From contig JAZRZH010000039.1 of the NCBI GenBank assembly GCA_045601245.1, positions 1 through 40,712 on the forward strand: a stretch of 40,712 nucleotides of DNA. Reading direction: 5' to 3'. How positions within the stretch are numbered: the first letter of the stretch is position 1; every line of letters begins with the position of its first letter. This document shows, piece by piece, positions 23,564 to 30,656 of this stretch. The translations under genes were made by a program, and so were the position numbers. This DNA comes from Cacconaster sp045601245 (GTDB lineage Bacteria; Bacteroidota; Bacteroidia; Bacteroidales; UBA932). Under the pieces are notes generated by a model. The model did no database searches and was not told the origin of the DNA. It worked only from the letters and a program-made list of their open reading frames with translations.

Positions 23564-24465
23564 AAACTATCAATTTTTTTCAAAAGGACATCACGGGGGG
23601 CCACAGTCATCTGCCGGTCGTATTTCCTGGCCCTGGCAAGCCATTTCTGGAATGAATCGAAATCTATCTTGGCCGGAATGGAGTCATCGACCGGCTCGTC
23701 ATTAGGAAGCGTGAAGCTGTTTGGTGAAAAAATGATATAGTACCGGCACAAATCTTCAGCAGAATTGCAGGTTATCAGATAGTGGCTGCCGGAATGGCTG
23801 TCAACAGGAAGCTCATCGCGAAGCGCCACCCCCTGCCGGGCACTTTCCGAAAAGAATACATATCTTTTGCCGGCCTTCACAGGGATGGCTGCGTTCTCCG
23901 CTTCCTTGTATGGCAACAGACGGAAGACTCCGTCGCTGTCATATTGATATACCGCGACAAAACCTTTCACAGGGCTCCTGAAGAGCACGAAAAGGCCGTC
24001 ATTATCCCTGAGGACATCCGTCTCATCCTTTTCGTCAACACCGTTACGGAGTATCTTCACTTCAAGGTCAATGGAGGATGATTTTATTTCCCTTATCTCC
24101 CCCTTCACCGTGACCTTGACCACCAACATCGACTCTCCGTTGAATGACATATCGAAAATCGGGGCACCTATAGTTCTTATCCACTCACCACGCACTTCGG
24201 TCCCACCTATCGAAAGGAAGGATGACGATGACTTCCCATCTACATTTGCCGTTCTGGAGATATTGCTCACGCCGACTTCCGTACCGAATTCATCCTCTAT
24301 GATTTGAAGCTTCGCCCGCTCTAATGCAGTTTGTTTTGCAATCTCGAGCGACTGGTCCGGCGGAGCCACATAAGTATAGCTTCCCGTACGCGTGAGAACC
24401 TTCTGTCCGTACGAAATACATGCGAAGCAAAATACAGCAGCAATGAGACAAAATATCTTTTTCAT
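23560..24465 (-). CDS. Exported DUF4384-like protein
   Basis: The 301-residue protein starts at ATG 24465 with signal peptide KKIFCLIAAVFCFACISYGQ. Residues 25-130 are an envelope-type domain rich in Ala and acidic residues (LEIAKQTALERAKLQIIEDE). Around residues 165-200 the pattern DNDGLFVLFRSPVKGFVAVY then QYDSDGVFRLLP matches DUF4384-type domains (a beta domain found with caspase- and CHAT-type proteases and sigma factors). The remainder includes AGKRYVFFSESARQGVALRD. It is the first gene of the leftward locus, carrying a conserved promoter-like motif and a palindrome just upstream. The function is unknown. Confidence 0.65.
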   Translation of the reverse strand: MKKIFCLIAAVFCFACISYGQKVLTRTGSYTYVAPPDQSLEIAKQTALERAKLQIIEDEFGTEVGVSNISRTANVDGKSSSSFLSIGGTEVRGEWIRTIGAPIFDMSFNGESMLVVKVTVKGEIREIKSSSIDLEVKILRNGVDEKDETDVLRDNDGLFVLFRSPVKGFVAVYQYDSDGVFRLLPYKEAENAAIPVKAGKRYVFFSESARQGVALRDELPVDSHSGSHYLITCNSAEDLCRYYIIFSPNSFTLPNDEPVDDSIPAKIDFDSFQKWLARARKYDRQMTVAPRDVLLKKIDSF

Positions 24466-24470
24466 AATCG

Positions 24471-24491
24471 TTTGCCCATATATAGGGCAAA
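24471..24491. promoter_or_regulatory. Palindrome directly upstream of the DUF4384-like gene
   Basis: TTTGCCC (24471-24477), seven bases ATATATA, then GGGCAAA (24485-24491) form a perfect 7-bp inverted repeat ending six bases from the ATG. It overlaps the conserved promoter-like motif. The size suits an operator for a dimeric regulator, or a 5' hairpin. Confidence 0.45.
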
Positions 24492-24510
24492 TGTAATAAA
24501 AATCTATCAA
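24478..24510 (-). promoter_or_regulatory. Conserved promoter-like motif ahead of the DUF4384-like gene
   Basis: On the minus strand: TTGATAGATTT, 13 bases, then CCTATATAT, matching the site at 23531-23563 in both blocks and spacing. A housekeeping-type box TACATTTG (24495-24488) also lies between the blocks, so ordinary sigma-ABfr transcription cannot be excluded. Confidence 0.5.
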
Positions 24511-24583
24511 TACGGCACTTGCAACAAGAAGCATTTATACCAAGGAATCAGTACAACATTAATCCGCTCCAGCGGAAACCAGG

Positions 24584-24991
24584 TCAGCGTCGCACCCAGT
24601 TCTCAAGCCTGATGCCGGAAATCCGTCCGAAGTGAGATACATTTTCGCTCACCATAGTCAAGCCATTGACAATGGCGGTGCAAGCTATCAGAATATCGAA
24701 ATCCTCAATGGGAGTACCGACACTGAGCAGACGTACTTTTTCTTTGGCAAACAACTCTACAGCATCGCTGATGGGGATAATGGTAATCTTTCTTAAAAAG
24801 AAGCGCAGAGGTTCAGGATTAACGGCGTGCCCCCTGGCGGCAGCCATCATTTCTCCCTGGAGGAGTTCCGCCTTTGTCAGTTCGGAAATCGCACAATTCC
24901 CAAATCCCACCGTGTTGATTGCATCCCGTATCCCATACTGATTGCGGAAAAGATGGATACAGATATTGGTATCAAGAAGGTACTTTACCAT
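24584..24991 (-). CDS. vapC: VapC-type PIN-domain toxin
   Basis: VapC toxins are Mg-dependent ribonucleases that cleave tRNA or rRNA and arrest growth. The 135-residue protein has the PIN pattern: first acidic residue in YLLDTNICIHLFR, second in AISELTKAELLQGE, third in IEDFDILIACTAIVNGL, then TMVSENVSHFGRI near the end. The gene overlaps the antitoxin gene by seven bases, as usual for a toxin-antitoxin pair. It follows the DUF4384-like gene's promoter region and is transcribed in the same direction. Confidence 0.88.
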   Translation of the reverse strand: MVKYLLDTNICIHLFRNQYGIRDAINTVGFGNCAISELTKAELLQGEMMAAARGHAVNPEPLRFFLRKITIIPISDAVELFAKEKVRLLSVGTPIEDFDILIACTAIVNGLTMVSENVSHFGRISGIRLENWVRR

Positions 24992-25518
24992 AATTCCACA
25001 CTGTTTACGCTTCTGGTTGCCCTGATTTCCTCGCCATCAGGGTAGCCGTAATCCCAGATTCCAGCAAAATCAGAAGCCGATACTTCCTCTGAAGATCGGC
25101 ACAGAATGTCCCTGATATATTCACGCAAAGTACAACCTTGCATCTCAGCCTTAAGAATCAGAGATTGGGCTACATTCATAGGAATTTCCACATCCGAAAG
25201 ACTATATGATGCAGGATCTTTCAATTTTGAAACGGCATTGCTCTCGCTGCCGTAACCGTCAACAGCCTTTTTGTCAGCAACCGGAATCAGGGTCTCACCC
25301 GCTCCGGAAATGGGCGTACCAAGCACGTATGATATCTCGGCAAGCAGATTTGTAGTGAAATTATGATTACCTCCAAGCCACTTGGTTACTTCCGAAGGCA
25401 GGCGATGCATCTTGTCAGCGAACTCCTTTCGGCTCATTCCGGACAAGGCGAGAGCATCCCTTATCTCCTGCGCCGTCCTGGCCCTGCGGGCCGCAGCCAT
25501 ATTTTCTAAAGTATTCAT
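24985..25518 (-). CDS. XRE-family antitoxin partner of the PIN toxin
   Basis: The 177-residue protein has an N-terminal helix-turn-helix domain (residues 14-70; MSRKEFADKMHRLPSEVTKW then TNLLAEISYVLGTPI). A linker and a C-terminal part follow, VEIPMNVAQSLILKAEMQGC TLREYIRDIL, a helical segment that could wrap the toxin. The usual VapB partners are AbrB- or RHH-fold; an XRE-type antitoxin with a PIN toxin is a rarer but known combination. It overlaps the toxin gene by seven bases. A -7 box lies four bases from the ATG, so the message is probably leaderless, and the HTH suggests autoregulation. Confidence 0.8.
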   Translation of the reverse strand: MNTLENMAAARRARTAQEIRDALALSGMSRKEFADKMHRLPSEVTKWLGGNHNFTTNLLAEISYVLGTPISGAGETLIPVADKKAVDGYGSESNAVSKLKDPASYSLSDVEIPMNVAQSLILKAEMQGCTLREYIRDILCRSSEEVSASDFAGIWDYGYPDGEEIRATRSVNSVELW

Positions 25519-25522
25519 ACCG

Positions 25523-25530
25523 CAAAGATA
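25523..25530 (-). promoter_or_regulatory. -7 box for the toxin-antitoxin pair
   Basis: On the minus strand the bases read TATCTTTG, a perfect TAnnTTTG match. Four bases separate it from the antitoxin ATG at 25518, predicting a leaderless transcript. Confidence 0.6.
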
Positions 25531-25672
25531 TGAAAATTTTAGTTTTAGCTGAATTTACTTTACTATCAAGTATCGATTTTACATCCTAGCCGTTCCAGGC
25601 GGCAGCCAGGCAGTAAATCCTGTCCGGATTTGCGCCAGCCGAGGATTACCTAACCCGGGGAAAGGCAAAAAA

Positions 25673-26554
25673 TTACAGGATGTTAAGCGACTGCTCCTTG
25701 ATTTTCTCGAGCTCGTCCTTCATCCTTACGACCCATTTCTGGATCTCGACGTGGTTTGCCTTGGAGCCCATCGTGTTGATCTCGCGGCCCATCTCCTGAG
25801 CGATGAAGCCGAGTTTCTTGCCGGGCATGGCTTCATTCTCCGCAGTTTCGCGGAAATACTTGCAGTGCTGGCGGAGGCGGACCTTCTCCTCATTGATGTC
25901 AAGTTTCTCGATATAGAATATCATCTCCTGTTCGAGACGGTCCATATCCGGCTGGGCGCCGATTTCGGCGATACGGGCGAGTATACGCTCGCGGACGGTG
26001 TCTATGCGCTCTTTCTCGTACTTTTCCACTTCGCTGACATAGGATTCAATCTTTTCGACCTGGGAGAACACGTCTTTACGAAGGCTCTCCCCCTCTTTGA
26101 TGCGGAATTCCCTGAGGTGCTCCACTGCAGAGCAGATGGCACCGTGGAGGGTCTTCCAGTCCTCATCTGACATCTCCTCCTTTTCCTGCTGGGAGAGCAC
26201 GTCAGGCATACGCAGCACAGCCGGGAAAAGCACGTCATCAGCGACGGACATACCGACACCGGAAGCGACTGAGCGCAACTGAGCGCAATATTCATTGAAC
26301 AACGCTGCGTTGACCGCCTTGGCTGCCGCAGGTATCTCCTCGCCCTTCCTGAGGGTGATGAAGAGGTCGATGTTGCCGCGGCCCAGCCCGGCTGCTATCA
26401 TCTGTCGCACTTCCACTTCGTGTTCGCGCGGAATGAGGGATGTCTTGAGGGAGATGTCTGCACTTTTACCGTTCACGGAACGGATTTCCACCAGGTACTT
26501 GTCATTGCCTAAAGTGCATTCGGCCTTGCCGTACCCTGTCATTGACTGTATCAT
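25673..26554 (-). CDS. yicC: YicC-family endoribonuclease
   Basis: YicC proteins are conserved endoribonucleases implicated in small-RNA turnover and stationary phase. The 293-residue protein starts with IQSMTGYGKAECTLGNDKYLVEIRSVNGKSADI (given in part), the invariant opening of the family. It ends with the family's signature region: DINEEKVRLRQHCKYFRE, PGKKLGFIAQEMGREINTMGSK and VRMKDELEKIKEQSLNIL. The ATG at 26554 is chosen over 26572, since MIQSMTGYGKA is the conserved start. It is divergent from the small lipoprotein genes; no clear -7 box was found. Confidence 0.95.
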   Translation of the reverse strand: MIQSMTGYGKAECTLGNDKYLVEIRSVNGKSADISLKTSLIPREHEVEVRQMIAAGLGRGNIDLFITLRKGEEIPAAAKAVNAALFNEYCAQLRSVASGVGMSVADDVLFPAVLRMPDVLSQQEKEEMSDEDWKTLHGAICSAVEHLREFRIKEGESLRKDVFSQVEKIESYVSEVEKYEKERIDTVRERILARIAEIGAQPDMDRLEQEMIFYIEKLDINEEKVRLRQHCKYFRETAENEAMPGKKLGFIAQEMGREINTMGSKANHVEIQKWVVRMKDELEKIKEQSLNIL

Positions 26555-26690
26555 ATCAATATCTATTATCAAGTTACTCTCCTGTTTCCTCTTGCTCAGC
26601 GGAGAACGTGAAGCAAAGAAAACAGTTATGAACCCATTAGATTCAAATCATAAAATTACTGCTTTTGGCATCAAAAAACAAAAGTTTAAG

Positions 26691-26698
26691 TATCTTTA
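26691..26698 (+). promoter_or_regulatory. Candidate -7 box for the first small lipoprotein
   Basis: The bases TATCTTTA lie four bases from the ATG at 26703. A TTTG (26664-26667) stands 23 bases upstream, close to the expected -33 spacing. Confidence 0.45.
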
Positions 26699-26702
26699 CG
26701 AT

Positions 26703-27179
26703 ATGAACAGAACATTATTATCAGCAATGGCGGTGATATGCAGCGCCGTTGCGGTATCCTGCGGCAGCCAGAAACGCTGCGGGAACAATTCAACTGGAGA
26801 AATGGCGACAATGGAAGAGGAAATCGGAACGCCCGTAAAGATGGCGGATGACATCATCGTCGGAGCCTGGGAGGCCATACGAATGTCGGCCGACACTCTG
26901 TCATTCGGCAAGGAAGGCGGCGAGCAGACGGTGATATGCCTCAACTACGGCAACTGGTGGCTCAACGACATCCAGATAACAGGCACCGAGAAGTTTTACC
27001 ACGCCGACCCGGGAGAGAACAATGAATATCTGACCGCCAAAGCACCGGGCATCAGTGCCGATATCATCAGGTCCAACACCCTCCGCGTGAAGGTGGAACC
27101 TTCAGAGACCGGGGCAGAATGGCTGATTCACCTCGAATCCGGCGACGCTTTCACAAGCCTTAAAGTGATAAAGAAATGA
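26703..27179 (+). CDS. Small lipoprotein of unknown function
   Basis: The 158-residue protein has a lipoprotein signal, ICSAVAVSCGSQ (lipobox AVSC, Cys20), then a Gly/Asn/Glu-rich linker. The mature part is beta-rich, with NYGNWWLNDIQITGTEKFYH and VKVEPSETGAEWLIHLES. The strand pattern and the aromatic WW/NW and W-I-H positions resemble BACON-like domains, but the match is weak. The ATG is at 26703; longer in-frame starts at 26295 would run through the yicC promoter region. It overlaps the next lipoprotein gene by four bases. Confidence 0.7.
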   Translation: MNRTLLSAMAVICSAVAVSCGSQKRCGNNSTGEMATMEEEIGTPVKMADDIIVGAWEAIRMSADTLSFGKEGGEQTVICLNYGNWWLNDIQITGTEKFYHADPGENNEYLTAKAPGISADIIRSNTLRVKVEPSETGAEWLIHLESGDAFTSLKVIKK

Positions 27180-27580
27180 GACTGAAAGTCATTCCTCTCC
27201 TCGCCGTGCTTCTGCTGGCCGCGACATCCTGCGATATGTTCATCACATACGAGGCCACCTACATCGTCGACGGAACCGTATGCAACCCTGAAGGCAATCC
27301 GATCCGGAACCTCAAGGTCACCGGGCATTTTACCGAAGACGTCGCCTTCGACCCGCACGACACCGACAGGGACGGCCACTTCCGCGACTCCGTCAAGACC
27401 TGGCCGGAATATCTCTGGTATGTCATCGAGGATGTGGACGGCGCCGCCAACGGCGGCAGATTCCAGAACGACACCATACGTTTCGAGGAGATGAACTTCA
27501 CCAGGATACGCAAAGGCAGCGCGATGGATGACAAAGGAACCTTCAAAGCCGAAGTCAGACGCACCCTCCAATACAGATAA
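27176..27580 (+). CDS. Small lipoprotein with a carboxypeptidase-regulatory-like domain
   Basis: The 134-residue lipoprotein has signal LLAVLLLAATSCDMF (Cys20). The mature domain reads YIVDGTVCNPEGNPIRNLKVTG then DTDRDGHFRDSVKT. This is the usual pattern of a carboxypeptidase-regulatory/prealbumin-like beta sandwich (GTV..EGxPI..xxV). It is similar in size and layout to the Bacteroides radical-SAM-associated putative lipoproteins, but no radical SAM gene is next to it. It overlaps the upstream gene by four bases (ATGA). Confidence 0.65.
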   Translation: MRLKVIPLLAVLLLAATSCDMFITYEATYIVDGTVCNPEGNPIRNLKVTGHFTEDVAFDPHDTDRDGHFRDSVKTWPEYLWYVIEDVDGAANGGRFQNDTIRFEEMNFTRIRKGSAMDDKGTFKAEVRRTLQYR

Positions 27581-27593
27581 AGCAAAAAAGCAT

Positions 27594-27601
27594 TATATTT
27601 G
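27594..27601 (+). promoter_or_regulatory. -7 box for glnS
   Basis: The bases TATATTTG match TAnnTTTG, 25 bases upstream of the glnS ATG and just after the preceding lipoprotein stop. Confidence 0.6.
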
Positions 27602-27626
27602 TCTTTTCGCTTAAAATCGCACTCAA

Positions 27627-29303
27627 ATGGAAGAAAACGCAACAGCAGTTGAAAATTCCGAAAAGAAACTCAACTTCCTCGAAGAAATAATCGAAGACGA
27701 CCTGAAGGCCGGCAAATTCGAATCCATACTCACCCGTTTCCCGCCGGAACCGAACGGATACCTGCATCTCGGCCACGCAAAGAGCCTCTGCATCAACTTC
27801 GGCCTCGCCCAGAAATACGGCGGCAAGACCAACCTGCGCTACGATGACACCAACCCTACCAAGGAGGACACCGAATATGTGGACGCCATCAAGGAGGACA
27901 TCAAGTGGCTCGGATTCCAGTGGGAGAAGGAATGCTACGCATCGGATTACTTCGACCAGCTGTACGAATGGGCCGAGATGATGATCCAGCGCGGCCAGGC
28001 GTACGTTGACGACCAGAACCTCGAGGAGATACGCGCAGGACGCGGCACTGTCGAGACGCCGGGCACCGACAGTCCCTGGCGCAACCGCAGCGTGGAGGAG
28101 AACCTCCGCCTCTTCCGTGAAATGCGCGACGGCAAATACGCCGACGGCGAGAAGGTGCTCCGCGCGAAGATAGACATGGCTCATCCGAATATGATGTTCC
28201 GCGTCCCTATCCTCTACCGCATCAAGCACGCACACCATCACCGTACCGGCGACAAGTGGTGCATATACCCTATGTACGACTACACCCACGGCCAGTGTGA
28301 CTCCATAGAAAACATCACCCACTCCATCTGCACCCTGGAGTTCGACGTTCACCGCCCGCTTTACGACTGGTTCATCCAGACCCTCGGCATCTATCCGAGC
28401 CACCAGTACGAATTCGCCCGCCTGAACCTCACATACACACTTATGAGCAAGCGCAAGCTGCTCGAGCTCGTCCAGAAGGGCCTCGTTTCGGGCTGGAATG
28501 ACCCACGGATGCCAACCCTCTGCGGCGTACGCCGCCGCGGCTACACTCCGCAGGCCCTCAAAGCATTCTGCGAGAAGATCGGCGTCAGCAAGCGCGACCA
28601 GCTGATGGATATCGGCCTGCTCGAATGGTGCGTCCGCCAGGACCTCAACGAGCGCAGCAACCGCTATATGGTCGTTTCCGACGACCCGATCAAGATCACC
28701 CTCACAAACTGGGAGCCGGGCAAGGTCGAATGGTTCGACGCTCCGCTCAACCCTGCCGATCCCGAAGGCGCAAAGCGCAAGGTGCCTTTCACGGGCGGAC
28801 TGCTCATCGACCGCGCCGACTTCATGGAGGATGCTCCGAAGAAATATTTCCGCCTCAAGCCGGACGGCGAGGTGCGTCTCAAATACACCTTCATCATCAA
28901 GTGCAACGAAGTCATCAAGGACGCTGACGGCAAGGTCATCGAACTCAAGTGCACCTACGACCCTGACACACATCCTGTCACAGGGCAGTGGCGCTCCGTC
29001 AAGGGCACCATCCACTGGGTCAGCACCGCATACATGAAGGAGATCGAATGCCGTCTCTACGACCGCCTCTTCACCGAAGCCGATATGGGCAACATCCCTG
29101 AAGACCGCGATTACAAGGAATTCCTCAACCCAGAGAGCCTTGTCGTAAAGACCGGATACGCAGAGCCGGCCCTCCTCGAGGACAACAGCGGCATCGCAGT
29201 CCAGTTCGAGCGCGTCGGATACTTCTTCAAGGATCCTGACTCAACCCCTGACAAACTTGTGATGAACAAGACCACAAGCCTCAAGGACGGATTCAAGCTG
29301 TAA
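27627..29303 (+). CDS. glnS: Glutaminyl-tRNA synthetase
   Basis: GlnS charges tRNA(Gln) with glutamine directly. The protein is 558 residues (E. coli 554). The class I HIGH motif is HLGH in RFPPEPNGYLHLGHAKSLC; the KMSKS equivalent is LMSKRK. Other family features include RYDDTNPTKEDTEYVDAIK, CTLEFDVHRPLYDW and HQYEFARLNLTYT. The C-terminal anticodon-binding beta-barrels follow (APLNPADPEG onward, with LLIDRADFMEDA). Having GlnS avoids the Gat amidotransferase route for Gln-tRNA. A bidirectional terminator follows. Confidence 0.97.
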   Translation: MEENATAVENSEKKLNFLEEIIEDDLKAGKFESILTRFPPEPNGYLHLGHAKSLCINFGLAQKYGGKTNLRYDDTNPTKEDTEYVDAIKEDIKWLGFQWEKECYASDYFDQLYEWAEMMIQRGQAYVDDQNLEEIRAGRGTVETPGTDSPWRNRSVEENLRLFREMRDGKYADGEKVLRAKIDMAHPNMMFRVPILYRIKHAHHHRTGDKWCIYPMYDYTHGQCDSIENITHSICTLEFDVHRPLYDWFIQTLGIYPSHQYEFARLNLTYTLMSKRKLLELVQKGLVSGWNDPRMPTLCGVRRRGYTPQALKAFCEKIGVSKRDQLMDIGLLEWCVRQDLNERSNRYMVVSDDPIKITLTNWEPGKVEWFDAPLNPADPEGAKRKVPFTGGLLIDRADFMEDAPKKYFRLKPDGEVRLKYTFIIKCNEVIKDADGKVIELKCTYDPDTHPVTGQWRSVKGTIHWVSTAYMKEIECRLYDRLFTEADMGNIPEDRDYKEFLNPESLVVKTGYAEPALLEDNSGIAVQFERVGYFFKDPDSTPDKLVMNKTTSLKDGFKL

Positions 29304-29320
29304 TTCAGCAATCAGCATAC

Positions 29321-29361
29321 GAAAAAGAGCGGGCCATCAACAAACCGGCCCGCTCTTTTTC
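29321..29361. terminator. Bidirectional terminator after glnS
   Basis: A perfect 15-bp stem GAAAAAGAGCGGGCC/GGCCCGCTCTTTTTC (29321-29335 with 29347-29361) with an 11-base loop gives T-runs on both strands. It serves both glnS and the convergent SIMPL-domain gene. Confidence 0.9.
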
Positions 29362-29378
29362 ATATGCGCAGCAACTGA

Positions 29379-30065
29379 TCAGTGCTTGATATAGTAGCAG
29401 ACGTATGTCACAACGCGTACTTTCTTGATGCTCGGAGTATTTGAGTCGCGGTCCTCGATGCTGAACGTGCCCTGGGATGCATACTTGATCTTACCCACTT
29501 TGCTGCCGGAGTCCTCCGCCAGCTTCCTGGCGGCCTCTTTCGCATTGGCGGTAGCCTCCTCTATCATCTCAGGCTTGATGTCATTGAGCCCCTCGAACTT
29601 GAACTGAGGCTGAGTCTGCCAATCTGTGGAGAGGGTTATACCCTTCTTGAGGAGTTCGTCCTGACGGCTCTGGAGAGCGAGGACTGCATCTATATCAGAA
29701 GTACAGACTGTCACGATGTTGGTCATCAGGTAGCGGAAAACTCGGTCATTGTTGCCGTATTCGCTCGCGAACTTGTCAGAAATCTGCGGTGTGGCCACGG
29801 TGATGCAGGAGGCATCGATACCGCCCTCCTTGAGGAATTTCACAATAGCTGCATTATTCGCTTCCGTCTCCGAGAGGACAGCCGAAAGGTCATTGCCCAT
29901 TACCTTATAGCCAAGAGGCCAGATGACCTTGTCAGCCTTGACCTCCCTCTCGCAGAGGCCCTTGACCTCTACCGTGCGGTCATACGATTTGAACTGGGAT
30001 ACGGCGACCGGGAGCATTGCCCCTGCAATGATGATTGCCGCAGCAGTAATCAGAGTCTTCTTCAT
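29379..30065 (-). CDS. SIMPL-domain (DUF541) exported protein
   Basis: The 228-residue protein has a signal peptide or N-terminal anchor (residues 4-23) followed by a SIMPL domain: TVEVKGLCEREVKADKVIWP, then AAIVKFLKEGGIDASCI and EEATANAKEAARKLAEDSGS KVGKI. SIMPL proteins are oligomeric envelope proteins with no established single function. It follows the lipoprotein gene with a one-base stop/start overlap (TAATG). Confidence 0.85.
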   Translation of the reverse strand: MKKTLITAAAIIIAGAMLPVAVSQFKSYDRTVEVKGLCEREVKADKVIWPLGYKVMGNDLSAVLSETEANNAAIVKFLKEGGIDASCITVATPQISDKFASEYGNNDRVFRYLMTNIVTVCTSDIDAVLALQSRQDELLKKGITLSTDWQTQPQFKFEGLNDIKPEMIEEATANAKEAARKLAEDSGSKVGKIKYASQGTFSIEDRDSNTPSIKKVRVVTYVCYYIKH

Positions 30066-30472
30066 TACTTACCATATAAATACATACATACCGTCGCGTC
30101 CCCGAATGATGAAGAGAGATTGATCTTCATATTCAGCTCGGAAGGCGCCTTGAAATCTCCGAGAGCACTGTTGGCTTTCTCTCCTGCGTCTTGTGCCATC
30201 TTGAAAGCCTTGTCGTTGCTGCGCTGATTACGCAGGATCCAGGTATCTTCCCCGAAATAATCCAGGCCCGACTCATTGAGAGCAACGACGAAGGCTTCCT
30301 TGACAGTCTGCCTGGCTGCGAGGTACTCCTGAATCTCCTTTTCGCTGCTGGCAGACATGACGCCGGACATTGAATATGTAACTATGACGTCACTCTTCTC
30401 TTCGTAGATGCAGGAAGTTGCCAGACATATCAATGCGGCACATACAAGTACCATCGAAAGAATTCTCTTCAT
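30065..30472 (-). CDS. Small lipoprotein of unknown function
   Basis: The 135-residue protein has lipobox ATSC (Cys21) in CLATSCIYEEKS. The mature domain is mixed alpha/beta (SDVIVTYSMSGVMSASSEKE, then an acidic/Ala-rich helix DAGEKANSALG and strand NMKINLSSSFGDATVCMYLY). I do not recognise the family. It forms a three-gene unit with the small membrane protein upstream (six-base gap) and the SIMPL protein downstream (one-base overlap). Confidence 0.7.
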   Translation of the reverse strand: MKRILSMVLVCAALICLATSCIYEEKSDVIVTYSMSGVMSASSEKEIQEYLAARQTVKEAFVVALNESGLDYFGEDTWILRNQRSNDKAFKMAQDAGEKANSALGDFKAPSELNMKINLSSSFGDATVCMYLYGK

Positions 30473-30478
30473 TCCGGA

Positions 30479-30652
30479 TCAGATCCTGTTGCGGAGAATG
30501 AAATAATAGATTAGAAATCCAACCCAGCTCGTAGCGAGCACGAGGATGATGAGAAGAATCTTCTTGAAAAGGTCGCAGTTCTTCTTGAGAATGTCAAGAA
30601 CGCACCATATTGCGGCTATTACGCCGAGAATGTAAATGATTTTACCTGCCAT
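30479..30652 (-). CDS. 57-residue PLDc_N-like membrane protein
   Basis: A small gene of 57 codons: MAGKIIYILGVIAAIWCVLD, then ILKKNCDLFKKILLIILVLA, then TSWVGFLIYYFILRNRI. It has two hydrophobic helices separated by a basic KK...CDLFKK loop. This is the size and pattern of free-standing PLDc_N-type (phospholipase D N-terminal, two-TM) proteins common in Bacteroidetes. Start ATG 30652, stop TGA at 30481-30479. It starts the small operon that continues with the lipoprotein and SIMPL genes. Confidence 0.8.
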   Translation of the reverse strand: MAGKIIYILGVIAAIWCVLDILKKNCDLFKKILLIILVLATSWVGFLIYYFILRNRI

Positions 30653-30656
30653 AATG

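Noticed and set aside
27555..29015. A 486-residue open frame antisense to glnS
   Set aside because: It is a frame shadow of the strongly biased glnS codons; its product has no recognisable domain and glnS is certain.
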